In this document: positions 26,190-35,549 of the stretch, in pieces
How the letters are laid out: the number at the start of each line of letters is the position of its first letter
Numbering within the stretch: the first letter of the stretch is position 1
NCBI GenBank assembly: GCA_963729935.1
Contig: CAVSPW010000010.1
Span: 186,001 to 250,000, forward strand
Length of the DNA: 64,000 nt
Direction: 5' to 3'
Source of the DNA: CAIKMD01 sp963729935
GTDB lineage: Bacteria > Pseudomonadota > Alphaproteobacteria > ATCC43930 > CGMCC-115725
Position numbers and translations under genes: made by a program
Notes under the pieces: model-generated
Database searches by the model: none
What the model was told of the DNA's origin: nothing
The model's input: only the letters and a program-made list of their open reading frames with translations

Positions 26190-26210
26190 CTTAACTGAAT
26201 ATCAGTTAAG
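26190..26210. promoter_or_regulatory. Perfect 9-bp palindrome upstream of pdhA
   Basis: CTTAACTGA at 26190-26198 and its exact complement at 26202-26210 are separated by ATA. It lies about 140 bases upstream of the pdhA start within an AT-rich stretch (26140-26215) unlike the surrounding GC-rich sequence. Its size and symmetry suit a dimeric repressor such as a GntR-type regulator. No matching regulator gene is next to it, and binding is an inference. Confidence 0.5.
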
Positions 26211-26319
26211 AGCGCTGGAATCGAAGCCGAGTGGGAAAATCGCAGCTGCGAGAGGGACAAATTTTATGCCGCCCCGCTGCTCCGCCGGCGGGCTGGGCCT
26301 CGCGCGATCGATCGCCCGG

Positions 26320-26643
26320 CTAACGGCCGGGCGACGGCGGATTGAAGATCACGACCTCGTCGGGACCGCCGAGATTGAGCGTCGCGCGCGCCTCCTCGTC
26401 GAGGAGATCGCGGTCGATATGATTGCGCAAAAGCGCGGCATGATTCGCCTTGGGCGCTTCCTCGGCCTGGATCTGGGCGAGCGTCATATGTGCTTGGCGG
26501 ATCTGTTGCGACAGCCTCATCCAGGCGAGCAGTCCGCGATCGCCCTGCACCAGATGGTAAGAAAAATACATGACCAGGCTGATTCCGAGAATCGGCCCGA
26601 TGATGATGCGCGCGCGCTGCCGGATCGCAAGGATGACGAGCAT
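26320..26643 (-). CDS. Septum formation initiator FtsB/DivIC-like protein
   Basis: A 107-residue bitopic inner-membrane protein: short cytoplasmic N-terminus (MLVILAIRQRAR), one membrane segment (about 13-32), and a coiled-coil periplasmic part (LSQQIRQAHMTLAQIQAEE...) ending in DLLDEEARATLNLGGPDEVVIF, the conserved FtsB/DivIC end. It acts in the divisome with FtsL and FtsQ. It lies upstream of pdhA on the same strand, an arrangement common in alphaproteobacteria, but the 268-base AT-rich gap suggests pdhA has its own promoter. Confidence 0.88.
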   Translation of the reverse strand: MLVILAIRQRARIIIGPILGISLVMYFSYHLVQGDRGLLAWMRLSQQIRQAHMTLAQIQAEEAPKANHAALLRNHIDRDLLDEEARATLNLGGPDEVVIFNPPSPGR

Positions 26644-26814
26644 CCGGCCAGAGAATCACGCGCGACTCGGACTGTCAATGCCGAGTCGCACGGAATCGAG
26701 ACGCGTCCCTGCCGGTTGCACGCGCCCCGCGATGCGGTCGGGCCGCCTTGACAGGGTAGCGGCCCCGGCCCAAAACCTTCGCCGGCTGCGATCGGGCCTC
26801 AAGGCCGACGGGGC

Positions 26815-26889
26815 GGGCGCTTAGCTCAGCGGGAGAGCACACCCTTCACACGGGTGGGGTCGTAGGTTCAATCCCTACAGCGCCCACCA
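26815..26889 (+). tRNA. tRNA-Val (anticodon CAC)
   Basis: Cloverleaf read by eye: the acceptor strand GGGCGCT (26815-26821) pairs with AGCGCCC (26879-26885); the D arm is AGCTCAGC-GGGAGAGC; the anticodon stem CACCC/GGGTG encloses loop TTCACAC with anticodon CAC; the T arm holds GGTTCAATCC. Discriminator A is at 26886, and the 3' CCA (26887-26889) is encoded in the DNA. It decodes GTG valine codons. No integrase or duplicated 3' end indicates use as an attachment site. Confidence 0.95.
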
Positions 26890-26981
26890 TCCCGAGAGGC
26901 CCGGCGCCAAGGACAAGAAACGCGGACGCGAATGCGCGCAAACCCGGCCAGCCGGGAATCCTCGCCGAAGGGAGCGTGACC

Positions 26982-28220
26982 ATGCCCAGCACGAACCGAC
27001 AGCCTCCCACCCTCTCCTTCGCCGAACGCGACCGCCGCTGGGCGCGAGTCCGCGGCCTGATGCGCGAGCGCAGCCTCGACGGCGCTTTGATCGCGGGCTT
27101 CCGGTCGCGCGAAATGTACGAAAGCTATGTCAGCGACGATTACAACGAGGGCTGCGTCCTATTTCCGGCCGAAGGCGATCCAGTCGTCGTCACCTGGGCG
27201 CATCTGCGGGTGATGCGCGCGCGCTGGTCGGCCGAGCGCGGGCACAAATTGTGGATCGAGGATTATCGCGTCGCCACGAGCGGCACCGCGGTGGCGCAGC
27301 TGCTCGCCGAAAAGAAGCTCGCGCAGAGCCGGCTCGGCGTGGTGGGCTTGAGCTCGCAAGCGCCCACCGAGATCTACGGCGCGATCCCGGCGAATTTCTG
27401 GTCCGAATTCACGGCCGCCCTGCCGGGCGCGCGGTTCGAGGACATCTCCGAGGAATTCTCCCATCTCATGCTGGTGAAGAGCGACGAGGAGATGGCGCAG
27501 ATGCGCTATGCCGCGCGCGCCGCCGAGGCCGCGTGCAAAGCGATCATCGAGGTGACCGAGCCGGGCGTGGGCGAAGAAGTGATCCTCGCCGAAGGCACCG
27601 CCGCGATGCTGCGCTTCGGCATCGGGCTGCGCTACCCGATGATCGTGATGAATTCCGGGCCGCATACTCTGTCCTGGGGACCGCCGCGCTGGACCACGCG
27701 CGGCGAGGCGCCGCGCATCCTGCAACGCGGCGATCTGATGCAGGCGGAGCTGATGCCGATGTGCGGCAATCAGGAAGTCCAGGTCCAGATGACGGTGGCG
27801 CTCGACCCGCTCGATGCGACCAACCAGAAATGCGAGACGGTCGCGCGCGCGGCCTATGAGGCGGGGCTGAAGGCGATGAAGCCCGGGATCAAATTCTCCG
27901 ATCTGGTCGCCGCGATGGAAGAGCCGCTCAAATCCTCGGGCTGCTGGGCCTATACGCCCTTGCTGCATTCGGTGGGCCCGCATTTTCTCGCCGGGCGCAG
28001 CCGGGTCAACACCGAAAATCTCGATCTCGGCATCCGTTTCGTCGGAGATCCGGCGGGGCGCGCGCGCAACGCGGTCTTGCAGCCGGGCATGGTCTTCGCC
28101 TTCGAGCCCAATGCCTGCCTCGGCGAGCACCGCGTCAATCTCGGCGGCACGGTGATCGTAACCGCGACGGGCTGCGAGGAGCTCAATCAGATCCCGACCA
28201 CGGTCGCGCATAAGCAATAG
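26982..28220 (+). CDS. M24 family peptidase-like protein (Xaa-Pro aminopeptidase/creatinase fold)
   Basis: A 412-residue protein with a creatinase-type N-terminal domain (RWARVRGLMRERSLDGALI) and a pita-bread M24 domain from about 180. Partial metal-site signals are seen: GDLMQAELMPMCG where the first Asp pair is expected, LHSVGPHFL for the histidine, and FAFEPNACLGEHRVNLGGTVIV for the Glu pair. The first site appears as E-L-M rather than the usual D-x-G, so the metal site may be altered and a peptidase role is not assured. The start is ATG 26982 (AGGGAG seven bases before); the GTG at 26976 is too close to that site. Confidence 0.82.
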   Translation: MPSTNRQPPTLSFAERDRRWARVRGLMRERSLDGALIAGFRSREMYESYVSDDYNEGCVLFPAEGDPVVVTWAHLRVMRARWSAERGHKLWIEDYRVATSGTAVAQLLAEKKLAQSRLGVVGLSSQAPTEIYGAIPANFWSEFTAALPGARFEDISEEFSHLMLVKSDEEMAQMRYAARAAEAACKAIIEVTEPGVGEEVILAEGTAAMLRFGIGLRYPMIVMNSGPHTLSWGPPRWTTRGEAPRILQRGDLMQAELMPMCGNQEVQVQMTVALDPLDATNQKCETVARAAYEAGLKAMKPGIKFSDLVAAMEEPLKSSGCWAYTPLLHSVGPHFLAGRSRVNTENLDLGIRFVGDPAGRARNAVLQPGMVFAFEPNACLGEHRVNLGGTVIVTATGCEELNQIPTTVAHKQ

Positions 28221-28327
28221 GACGGCAGGACGGCCGGCTCGGGGCGGGGCGGGGCGAAACAAAACACGATCCTGACCCGTCGGGCATCGCAACGGGTAGA
28301 TTCGCGATTTTTTCCGCGCCCGGGGTC

Positions 28328-28355
28328 TTGAAACAAGTCAACACTCCGCTAATTC
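28328..28355 (+). promoter_or_regulatory. Probable groESL promoter
   Basis: TTGAAA at 28328-28333 (within CTTGAAA, which also fits an RpoH -35) is followed after 16 bases by TAATTC at 28350-28355. The CIRCE operator begins three bases later, as expected for HrcA repression. Read by eye; the transcription start is not known. Confidence 0.5.
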
Positions 28356-28357
28356 TT

Positions 28358-28384
28358 ATGGCACTCGTCCGGCATGAGTGCTAA
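28358..28384. promoter_or_regulatory. CIRCE element (HrcA operator)
   Basis: GCACTC, a nine-base spacer (28367-28375) and GAGTGCTAA form the CIRCE inverted repeat. The right arm (28376-28384) matches the consensus exactly; the left arm is ATGGCACTC instead of TTAGCACTC, so it is degenerate in its outer three bases. It lies 61 bases before groES and immediately after the promoter, so HrcA would repress groESL until heat stress. hrcA itself is not in the window. Confidence 0.88.
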
Positions 28385-28444
28385 TAGAACGCGCATTCCG
28401 AACCGACCCCCCATCATCCGACTGACAAAAATAGGAGGAGATTC

Positions 28445-28759
28445 ATGAAGTTCCGTCCCTTGCATGACCGCGTCGTGGTCCGGCGCCTGGAGCAGGAGGA
28501 GAAGACCTCTGGCGGCATCATCATTCCCGACACCGCCAAGGAAAAGCCGATGGAAGGCGAGATCATCGCCGCGGGCCCCGGCGCCCGGAACGAGAACGGC
28601 CAGCTCGTCCCGCTCGACGTCAAGGTCGGCGACCGCGTGCTGTTCGGCAAATGGTCCGGCACCGAAGTGAAGCTCGACGGCGAAGAGCTCATGATCATGA
28701 AGGAAAGCGACATCATGGGCATCATCGAGGGCACCGCGTCGAAGCGGAAAGTCGCCTGA
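28445..28759 (+). CDS. groES: Co-chaperonin GroES
   Basis: A 104-residue Cpn10 co-chaperonin that caps GroEL. Landmarks are KFRPLHDRVVVRRLEQEEKTSGGIIIPD at the N-terminus with the mobile loop, and VLFGKWSGTEVKLDGEELMIMKESDIMG at the end. AGGAGG lies just before the ATG. It is followed by groEL after 47 bases in a CIRCE-controlled operon. Confidence 0.97.
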   Translation: MKFRPLHDRVVVRRLEQEEKTSGGIIIPDTAKEKPMEGEIIAAGPGARNENGQLVPLDVKVGDRVLFGKWSGTEVKLDGEELMIMKESDIMGIIEGTASKRKVA

Positions 28760-28806
28760 GGCCCCGGTCGCACAACCCCATTCCAATATCGAGAGAGTGA
28801 ACGAAC

Positions 28807-30447
<1,641 letters not shown>

Positions 30448-30480
30448 CCGCGTCGCACCAGAAAAGCCGATTTCAAATCG

Positions 30481-30512
30481 GGGCCGCAGCGCAAGCTGCG
30501 GCCCTTTTTCTT
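30481..30512 (+). terminator. Rho-independent terminator of groESL
   Basis: A ten-base stem GGGCCGCAGC (30481-30490) with loop GCAA and perfect complement at 30495-30504, followed by TTTTTCTTT. A textbook intrinsic terminator, 33 bases after groEL. Confidence 0.95.
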
Positions 30513-30645
30513 TCTGCTGCCGCCGCCGCTATTGCGCGGAGCGCGGGAATTAACGTTGACTTTTGATTGCGCGTGGGCGCGCGCCGCCGATCTTGTTGGA
30601 TTCCCTGCTTGATTGCGATAACGTCGCCGCGGGGAGGTCGGGGGG

Positions 30646-31935
30646 ATGATGGTTTCAAAGTTCTGGATCGCGGTGTTGGCTTCTCCGCTTCTGCTCGTGG
30701 CGGCCTGCGCCCCGATCAACGCGCCGGGCACATTGACCGTCACCGTCGACGGCGTCCGCTATCCGAGCGCGCAAGCCGCGCTCGACGCGCAGCGGCAGAC
30801 TTCCGAAACTTCGATCGCCGCCCTTCCCCACGAGCCCGATCCTTTGCTCGGCCGGGTCCAGATCGTGCTGCCCGACCGCGACCGCCTGCGGCCTTTCGTG
30901 ATCTCGCTCAACCACGGCCCGGTTGTGCCCGCCGCGATCGACTATTTCATCAGTCTCAACGACATGGTGCAGCACTCCGCGGCCAATGCGCTCATGTACA
31001 CGCATGCGTTCGAGACGAGCCATATGATCGAGCAGAACGACACGACCAATCCCGATATGGGCAATGCCGACTTCATCGTCTGGCATCAGATCTATTCCTT
31101 GAACAACGGCACCGCCTGGAGCGGCCGCTGGATGGTTCGGCGCGCCGGGAGCAGCGCCACCCAGATCGCGATCTTCGATGTCGGCACCAAGGCCTACAGC
31201 ACGGCGTGGTACGGCTCTTTCGTCAAAAGCGTGCGCGAGGCGGCATTGCGCCTGGGCGGCAAGACCGCCGCGGGGGCTAAAGCGTCGACGACGATCGCAG
31301 GCGGTATCGGCACGGGCAGCGGTTCCGGCATCGTCGTCGACACTGCGGGCCACGTCCTCACCAATAATCACGTCGTGGCGTCTTGCCAGTCGATCCATGT
31401 CTTCGACGGCCCGGCCGCCAGCGACGCGACCGTGGTCGCGCGCGACGCATCGAATGATCTCGCGCTCCTGAAAATCCCGGCGCATGCGGGCGCCGCCGCC
31501 GCCTTCCGCGACAGCGCAAGCCTGCGCGCCGGCGAGAGCGTCGTCGTGACCGGGTACCCGCTCAGCGGCCTCGTCAGCTCGGAGATGTCGATCACGACGG
31601 GATCGCTGACCGCGCTCAAGGGGCCGCGCGACGACACGCGCATCCTGCAGATCAGCGCGCCGATCCAGCCCGGCAATAGCGGCGGGCCCGCGCTCGACAA
31701 TGACGGCGACGTCATCGGCGTCGTCTCCTCGACCTTGAACTCGCTCCTCGTCGGCATCGCGACCGGCGGCGTGATCCCGCAAGGCGTCAATTTCGCGATC
31801 AAGACCAGCCTGGTCGAGGAGTTCCTCGACAGCAATCGTGTGCATTACGACAAGGCGGGCGCGCGCCACGAAATCTCGACGCCCGACATCGCCGACAAGG
31901 CGCGCAAATTCACCGTCCGCGTCGAATGCCGCTGA
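30646..31935 (+). CDS. Trypsin-like (S1C, DegP-type) serine protease, probable lipoprotein
   Basis: A 429-residue protein. The N-terminus has a signal sequence with lipobox LLVAAC (cysteine near residue 21), so it is probably anchored to a periplasmic membrane face. Residues 30-210 form an unrecognised domain. From about 220 there is a chymotrypsin-fold protease with the triad His in TNNHVVAS, Asp in SNDLALLK and Ser in QPGNSGGPAL. No PDZ domain follows, unlike DegP, so length and layout are unusual. It stands alone with its own terminator at 31988. Confidence 0.83.
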   Translation: MMVSKFWIAVLASPLLLVAACAPINAPGTLTVTVDGVRYPSAQAALDAQRQTSETSIAALPHEPDPLLGRVQIVLPDRDRLRPFVISLNHGPVVPAAIDYFISLNDMVQHSAANALMYTHAFETSHMIEQNDTTNPDMGNADFIVWHQIYSLNNGTAWSGRWMVRRAGSSATQIAIFDVGTKAYSTAWYGSFVKSVREAALRLGGKTAAGAKASTTIAGGIGTGSGSGIVVDTAGHVLTNNHVVASCQSIHVFDGPAASDATVVARDASNDLALLKIPAHAGAAAAFRDSASLRAGESVVVTGYPLSGLVSSEMSITTGSLTALKGPRDDTRILQISAPIQPGNSGGPALDNDGDVIGVVSSTLNSLLVGIATGGVIPQGVNFAIKTSLVEEFLDSNRVHYDKAGARHEISTPDIADKARKFTVRVECR

Positions 31936-31987
31936 GGCGCTGCGCGGCGAGCAAGGTCGCGCTTCGTCCGGCATGCCAATGACAAGA

Positions 31988-32016
31988 GCCGCGGCGAGCC
32001 GCGGCCCTTTTTCTTT
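31988..32016 (+). terminator. Rho-independent terminator of the serine protease gene
   Basis: GCCGCGG (31988-31994), loop CGAG and complement CCGCGGC (31999-32005), followed by CC and a TTTTTCTTT tract. It lies 53 bases after the protease stop and just before the 3' end of the convergent Met-rich protein gene. Confidence 0.9.
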
Positions 32017-32031
32017 ACGCCCCGCGCATCG

Positions 32032-32670
32032 TCACAAGGCGCGGTGGAATCCGCCCACCGGCCCGCCGAAATATTCATCGGCGATTTCCTTCTGGTTGTC
32101 GTCCAGGGCGGCGTAGAGCGGCTTCAGCGCCGCGTTCGTCTTCTTCATCGTATCGAGGCGCAGCGTGATCATCTGTTCCTGCAGATCGAGTCGCTGCGGC
32201 AGAGATTCTTTCGTCCAGTCGCGCTCGAACAGCGTCCGGTGCTGCTCGTACATGGATTTGGTACTTTGGCGCACGGCGTCGGCATATTTATCCCAAAGCG
32301 GCGTCTGCGGCGCGGTGATCTTCAGCTCGACCTTGAGGAAGGCGAGCTGTCCTTCGGCGAAAGTCTCGGCCCGCGCAGGATTGCCGGAACCGAACGACCC
32401 GCCATAGCCCCACATCATGCCGGGCCCGTAGCCGCCTGCCCCTATCATCCCGGGACCATAGCCACCGCCTCCCCACATCATGCCCGGGCCATAGCCGCCG
32501 CCCCACATCATACCGGGACCATAGCCGCCGCCCGGGCCGTAGCCGCGCCCTTGATCCGAAGCCGCGGGCGGTCCGCCGCCCGGACCCATCTGCGCCGTCG
32601 CGATCCCTGCCGGCAAGCCGAGGGAAACCAACACGGCACCAACCGTCAACGCTGTGCGAAGTCGGGGCAT
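32032..32670 (-). CDS. Met/Gly-rich periplasmic protein, LTXXQ/Spy-like, next to copper genes
   Basis: A 212-residue exported protein. The start at 32670 follows AGGAG and gives a signal peptide ending near IATAQ. Residues 40-90 contain about five copies of a GYGPGMM(W) repeat, methionine-rich like known periplasmic copper-binding segments. The C-terminal part (about 100-205) is helical and resembles Spy/LTXXQ proteins (LKVELKITAPQTPLWDKYADAV and LDLQEQMITLRLDTMKKTNAAL). It follows csoR by 119 bases on the same strand, so it is probably induced by copper. A role as copper buffer or envelope chaperone is inferred. Confidence 0.75.
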   Translation of the reverse strand: MPRLRTALTVGAVLVSLGLPAGIATAQMGPGGGPPAASDQGRGYGPGGGYGPGMMWGGGYGPGMMWGGGGYGPGMIGAGGYGPGMMWGYGGSFGSGNPARAETFAEGQLAFLKVELKITAPQTPLWDKYADAVRQSTKSMYEQHRTLFERDWTKESLPQRLDLQEQMITLRLDTMKKTNAALKPLYAALDDNQKEIADEYFGGPVGGFHRAL

Positions 32671-32789
32671 TGCTGCACTCCTTTCCTTGATGCTTGGACA
32701 GAAAATATTCGATCGCGGCGCGCCGGCGCTTGATCCAGCGCAAGACGCCGCGGCGCCGGAGCGTTCAGCCTGCGCGAATGACCCGCCCC

Positions 32790-33074
32790 TCAGGACGTGA
32801 TGTGGCCCAACACCTGGACGAGTTCGGCGACCTTGCGCCGCTGGTCCTTGCGGTCGCCCGAGACGATCGCATGCTCGACGCAATGTTCGATGTGGTCCTT
32901 GAGGATCTCGTCCTCGAGCTTCTTGAGCGCGGCCTTGACCGCCTCGATCTGGTTCATCACGTCGATGCAGTAGCGGTCTTCGGCGATCATGCGCGCGACG
33001 CCGCGCACCTGGCCTTCGATGCGGCTCAATCGCGCGGCGGCGGTTTTCTTGACGGGGTCTCGCATGGGCTCCAT
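32790..33074 (-). CDS. csoR: Copper-sensing repressor CsoR
   Basis: A 94-residue CsoR/RcnR-family DNA-binding protein. With the MRDP start as residue 1, the copper ligands fall at C33, H58 and C62, the spacing (25 and 4) of the Cu(I) C-H-C triad in CsoR. KTAAARLSRIEGQVRGVARM is the conserved first helix. ATG 33074 is chosen because AGAGG precedes it at good spacing; ATG 33065 is the alternative. The gene is divergent from copA, with a palindrome between them. Confidence 0.9.
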   Translation of the reverse strand: MEPMRDPVKKTAAARLSRIEGQVRGVARMIAEDRYCIDVMNQIEAVKAALKKLEDEILKDHIEHCVEHAIVSGDRKDQRRKVAELVQVLGHITS

Positions 33075-33075
33075 A

Positions 33076-33096
33076 CTATACCTCTGTAGGGTATAG
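33076..33096. promoter_or_regulatory. CsoR-type operator between csoR and copA
   Basis: Inverted repeat CTATACC (33076-33082) and GGTATAG (33090-33096) around TCTGTAG, in the 45-base gap between the divergent genes. TATACC...GGTATA half sites are typical of CsoR operators. The repeat contains the csoR Shine-Dalgarno (AGAGG on the minus strand), so binding would block csoR directly, and it lies 23 bases before the copA start. Confidence 0.75.
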
Positions 33097-33119
33097 ATCA
33101 AGTTATTGAGGACGAGTGC

Positions 33120-35489
33120 ATGAGCGATGCCGGAACGCCCCTCTCGCCGCGTCGCGACGCACCCGCCCCGGGGGACGGCGCCAAGGTCAAGGACGTCGTC
33201 TGCGGCATGAGCGTCGATCCGGCAAAGACGCCGCATCGCGCGAGCCATGCGGGAAAGGACTATTTCTTCTGCGGCGCCAAATGCCGCGAGAAATTCCTGG
33301 CCGATCCCCAGAAATATCTGGCGCCTTCCGCCGGACGCGCCGGTGGAGCAGCGTCCGGCATAGAGCAAGCACGTGCCGGTGGAGCAGCGTCCGGCAAAGA
33401 GCAAAGACAAGCCGCGACCTGGACCTGTCCCATGCATCCCGAGATCCGCGCCGGCGAGCCGGGCGCCTGCCCGCTCTGCGGCATGGCGCTCGAGCCGTTG
33501 CATCCGGCCGCGGCGAGCGAGCCCAATCCCGAGCTTGCCGACATGACGCGGCGCTTCTGGATCGGCCTCGTGCTGGCGGCGCCGGTCTTCGCCCTGGCCA
33601 TGGCGGGCGAGTTTCTGCCCTGGTTGCAATTCCTGCTCGCGACGCCGGTGGTGGTCTGGGCCGGCGCGCCGCTCTTTCAACGCGGCTGGGCCTCGCTCGT
33701 CCATCGCAGCCTCAACATGTTCTCGCTGATCGCGCTCGGCACCGGCATCGCCTATCTCGACAGCGTCGTGGCGCTGTTCTTCCCGGGGATCTTCCCCGCC
33801 TCGTTCCGCAGCATGAACGGCGCGGTGCCGGTCTATTTCGAGGCGGCCGCAGTCATCACCGTTCTGGTATTGCTGGGCCAAGTGCTGGAATTGCGCGCGC
33901 GCGCCGCCACCGGCAGCGCCATTCGCGCGCTCCTGGATCTGGCGCCGAAGCTCGCGCGCCGGCTTTCCGCCGAGGGCGGCGAGACCGATGTTCCGCTCGA
34001 GCAGGTGCAGCGCGGCGACCGGCTGCGCGTGCGACCGGGCGAGAAAGTCCCTGTCGACGGGGTCGTGCTCGAGGGTGCGAGCGCGCTCGACGAATTGATG
34101 ATCACCGGCGAGCCGATGCCGGTCGACAAGGCGCCCGGCGACAAGGTCACGGGCGCCACGCTCAACACCAGCGGCAGCTTCGTGATGCGCGCCGAGCGCG
34201 TCGGCGGCGACACCTTGCTGGCGCAGATCGTCGCCGTGGTGGCGCAAGCGCAACGCAGCCGCGCGCCGATCCAGAGCCTCGCCGACAAGGTCGCCTCCTG
34301 GTTCGTGCCGCTCGTGATCGCGGCCGCGCTCGTGACCGCGATCGGCTGGACCTTGTTGGGCCCCGAGCCCGCCTTTGCCTTTGCCCTCGTCAACGCGGTC
34401 GCCGTGCTGATCATCGCCTGCCCCTGCGCCTTGGGTCTCGCCACGCCGATGTCGATCATGGTCGGCACCGGCCGCGGCGCGCGCGCGGGCGTGCTCTTTC
34501 GCGACGCCGAGGCCTTGCAGCGTCTCTCGGAGATCGACACGCTTCTCGTCGACAAGACCGGCACCTTGACCGAAGGCCGGCCGCGCCTCGTCGCCGTCGG
34601 CGCCGTATCCGGCCTCGACGAGAACGAGGTCTTGCGTCTCGCCGCCTCGCTGGAGCGCGGCAGCGAGCATCCCTTGAGCCAGGCGATCGTCAAAGGCGCC
34701 GCCGCGCGCGGCGTGGCGCTTGCCGCGGCGAGCGGCTTTCGCGCCGAGACCGGCAAGGGCGTCACCGGCACCATCGAGGGCAAGCGCGTCGCCGTGGGCA
34801 ATCTCGCGCTCCTGGAAAGGATCGGCATCGGCGCCGACGCGCTGCCGGTCGCGGCCAAGGAGCGCCGCCTTCAGGGCGAGACCGTGATGTTCGCGGCGAT
34901 CGACGGCAAGCTTGCGGGATTCCTGGCGGTCGCCGATCCGCTGAAGGAGGGCGCGGCCGACGCGATCAAGGCGCTGCAGGCGGACGGCATCGAGGTGGTG
35001 ATGGCGACCGGCGACAACCGCGCCACGGCGCTCGCCGTCGCCAAGCGCCTCGGCATCGATGCGGTCGAGGCCGAGCTCTTGCCCGAGCGCAAGGCGGCGA
35101 TCGTCGAAAAATACCGCGCGCAAGGCCGCGCCGTCGCGATGGCGGGCGACGGCGTCAACGACGCGCCGGCCTTGGCCGCCGCCGATGTCGGCATCGCCAT
35201 GGGCACCGGCGCCGATGTCGCGCTCGAAAGCGCGGGCGTAACCTTGGTCAAGGGCGATCTCGGCGGCATCCTGCGCGCGCGCCATCTCTCGCGCGCGGCG
35301 ATGCGCAACATCCGCCAGAATCTCTTCTTCGCCTTCGTCTTCAACGCCCTCGCGATTCCGATCGCGGCGGGCGCGCTCTATCCGGTCTGGGGTCTCTTGC
35401 TCAATCCGATGATCGCCAGCGCGGCGATGAGCATGAGCTCCGTCACCGTCATCACCAACGCGCTGCGCCTGCGGCGGGTGAGGCTCTAG
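33120..35489 (+). CDS. copA: Copper-translocating P1B-type ATPase with YHS and HMBD N-terminal domains
   Basis: A 789-residue inner-membrane pump exporting Cu(I). N-terminal metal-binding parts: a YHS domain (about 24-68, DVVCGMSVD to DYFFCGAKC) and a heavy-metal-binding domain (about 100-127, WTCPMHPEI to CPLCGM). No classical HMA domain (GMTCxxC) is present. The ATPase core has actuator MITGEPMPV, the metal-transport motif ACPCALGL, phosphorylation site DKTGTLTEG, SEHPLSQA, and GDGVNDAPALA. A 36-bp direct repeat lies in the linker between the two N-terminal domains. Expression is probably controlled by the adjacent CsoR. Confidence 0.93.
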   Translation: MSDAGTPLSPRRDAPAPGDGAKVKDVVCGMSVDPAKTPHRASHAGKDYFFCGAKCREKFLADPQKYLAPSAGRAGGAASGIEQARAGGAASGKEQRQAATWTCPMHPEIRAGEPGACPLCGMALEPLHPAAASEPNPELADMTRRFWIGLVLAAPVFALAMAGEFLPWLQFLLATPVVVWAGAPLFQRGWASLVHRSLNMFSLIALGTGIAYLDSVVALFFPGIFPASFRSMNGAVPVYFEAAAVITVLVLLGQVLELRARAATGSAIRALLDLAPKLARRLSAEGGETDVPLEQVQRGDRLRVRPGEKVPVDGVVLEGASALDELMITGEPMPVDKAPGDKVTGATLNTSGSFVMRAERVGGDTLLAQIVAVVAQAQRSRAPIQSLADKVASWFVPLVIAAALVTAIGWTLLGPEPAFAFALVNAVAVLIIACPCALGLATPMSIMVGTGRGARAGVLFRDAEALQRLSEIDTLLVDKTGTLTEGRPRLVAVGAVSGLDENEVLRLAASLERGSEHPLSQAIVKGAAARGVALAAASGFRAETGKGVTGTIEGKRVAVGNLALLERIGIGADALPVAAKERRLQGETVMFAAIDGKLAGFLAVADPLKEGAADAIKALQADGIEVVMATGDNRATALAVAKRLGIDAVEAELLPERKAAIVEKYRAQGRAVAMAGDGVNDAPALAAADVGIAMGTGADVALESAGVTLVKGDLGGILRARHLSRAAMRNIRQNLFFAFVFNALAIPIAAGALYPVWGLLLNPMIASAAMSMSSVTVITNALRLRRVRL
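33339..33410 (+). repeat. 36-bp direct repeat in the copA linker
   Basis: Two consecutive 36-base units (33339-33374 and 33375-33410) start with the same 22 bases and then diverge at a few positions. They encode RAGGAASGIEQA and RAGGAASGKEQR, duplicating 12 residues of the flexible linker between the YHS and HMBD domains. The copy keeps the reading frame. Confidence 0.85.
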
Positions 35490-35500
35490 AATTTCACATC

Positions 35501-35522
35501 ATTGCGGGCGAAGCGAAGCAAT
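35501..35522. repeat. REP-like alphaproteobacterial repeat fragment
   Basis: The stretch attgcgggcgaagcgaagc followed by aat, just after copA, resembles the short repeats of GCGAAGCGAAGCAATCC type scattered between genes in many alphaproteobacteria. The ends ATTGC and GCAAT are complementary. It lies between the convergent copA and Crp/Fnr genes. Only one copy is evident in this window. Confidence 0.45.
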
Positions 35523-35549
35523 CCGGCGCCGCTTCCATCCGGATCGGCG

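Noticed and set aside
26815..26889. tRNA-Val as an integration site for a mobile element
   Set aside because: No integrase, no repeated tRNA 3' end, and the following genes (M24 protein, groESL) are ordinary chromosome.
32790..35285. 831-codon minus-strand frame across copA
   Set aside because: Only its last 94 codons (csoR) are real; the rest is antisense to CopA.
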